From Linum tenue (Eukaryota > Streptophyta > Magnoliopsida > Malpighiales > Linaceae), in contig CAMGYJ010000006.1 of assembly GCA_946122785.1 (NCBI GenBank), forward strand, positions 65,101,676 through 65,165,675: a DNA stretch of 64,000 bases, given 5' to 3'. A program made the position numbers and the translations under genes. The first letter of the stretch is position 1; every line of letters begins with the position of its first letter. The notes under the pieces were generated by a model, which was not told the origin of the DNA, did not search any database, and saw only the letters and a list, made by a program, of their open reading frames with translations. This document shows positions 63,625 through 64,000 of the stretch, piece after piece.

Positions 63625-64000
63625 TAGGGGTGAACTAACACACCCGCAAACCGACCGATCCGTCTAACCCGATCCAACCCACTCGTGATTGGGTGAAGAT
63701 TTTCTTTTGTACAGCCAGCCTCTTTTGGGTTGAGTTTGGATTTTGGATTACACAACCCGTAGAACCCGACCCAACCCGTGTTCCAACTATTGGTATGAGT
63801 TCGTACCCAAAAAATATTTATCTCGTATATTACCATACTTATGAGAAAATTAAGATATTTTGCCATGTTTTTCTCTCATGGTCTCCCTAATCTAATGCAT
63901 TTTTCGGCTTAAAATATAGACATAGATTTAATATAGCTATGATTCACGTAATCTTTTTTCTTGTGTACAATTTTAATAGAATAACATATTATTGATGCGT
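63625..64000 (-). mobile_element. hAT non-autonomous element, family A copy 2, partial
   Basis: Begins TAGGGGTGAACTAACACACC and matches the complement of the right end of the element at 11492-12259 for its whole visible length (shared GGGTTGAGTTTGGATTTTGG, CAACCCGTAGAACCCGACCC, TTGGTATGAGTTCGTA, GAGAAAATTAAGATATTT). It runs off the right edge of the window, so its target duplication cannot be checked. Confidence 0.85.

Overview
This is a stretch of plant nuclear DNA, almost certainly from a eudicot. Seven genes have plant-type intron/exon structure, and the space between them is AT-rich and packed with LTR retrotransposons, a LINE, hAT transposons and small non-autonomous elements. Chloroplast-targeted proteins (GapB with its plant-specific C-terminal extension and a small inner-envelope protein) and a plant glutamate-receptor-like channel place it in land plants. 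The species cannot be named from the sequence. Exon boundaries were read by hand from splice signals and reading-frame continuity.

Layout. 1-835: end of a minus-strand Ty3/gypsy element (gag start, primer-binding site, 608-bp LTR). 836-5109: AT-rich spacer with an inverted/direct repeat cluster and a hAT-like repeat. 5110-9922: Ty1/copia element with a 5' LTR and a disabled polyprotein, cut off at 9923 by a small hAT element. 9923-25549: a repeat-dense block holding several hAT elements (two with perfect 8-bp target duplications), tandem arrays, a hAT transposase relic, a MITE inserted in a TA microsatellite and a minisatellite.

Gene block 1 (25.8-40.4 kb), all with good splice structures: a chloroplast inner-envelope protein (At1g42960-like), GapB (the Calvin-cycle NADP-GAPDH B subunit), IRE1 (the ER stress kinase/RNase) and, convergent with IRE1, a clade-3-like glutamate receptor channel on the minus strand. 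A BAHD acyltransferase with a GC-AG intron follows at 43.6-45.7 kb.

Mobile block 2 (46.3-56.6 kb): a minus-strand L1-type LINE bounded by a 13-bp target duplication. Its 3' end was later split by a 5.5-kb LTR retrotransposon that has two 1381-bp LTRs but encodes only one acidic 402-aa protein. Gene block 2 (58.4-63.1 kb): a PP2C phosphatase of the PP2CG1/PP2C27 type on the plus strand and a Canopy/saposin-like ER protein on the minus strand, followed by further hAT ends.

The genes do not form one pathway. IRE1 and the Canopy-like protein both act in the ER, and GapB and the inner-envelope protein are both plastid proteins, but plants lack operons and I infer no functional cluster. I found no convincing new biological system. 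The most useful leads are the nested LTR-in-LINE with its single-ORF element, a duplicated splice acceptor in the PP2C gene, an overlapping uORF on IRE1, the microsatellite-seated MITE, and three one-base homopolymer frameshifts in conserved genes that look like assembly errors.
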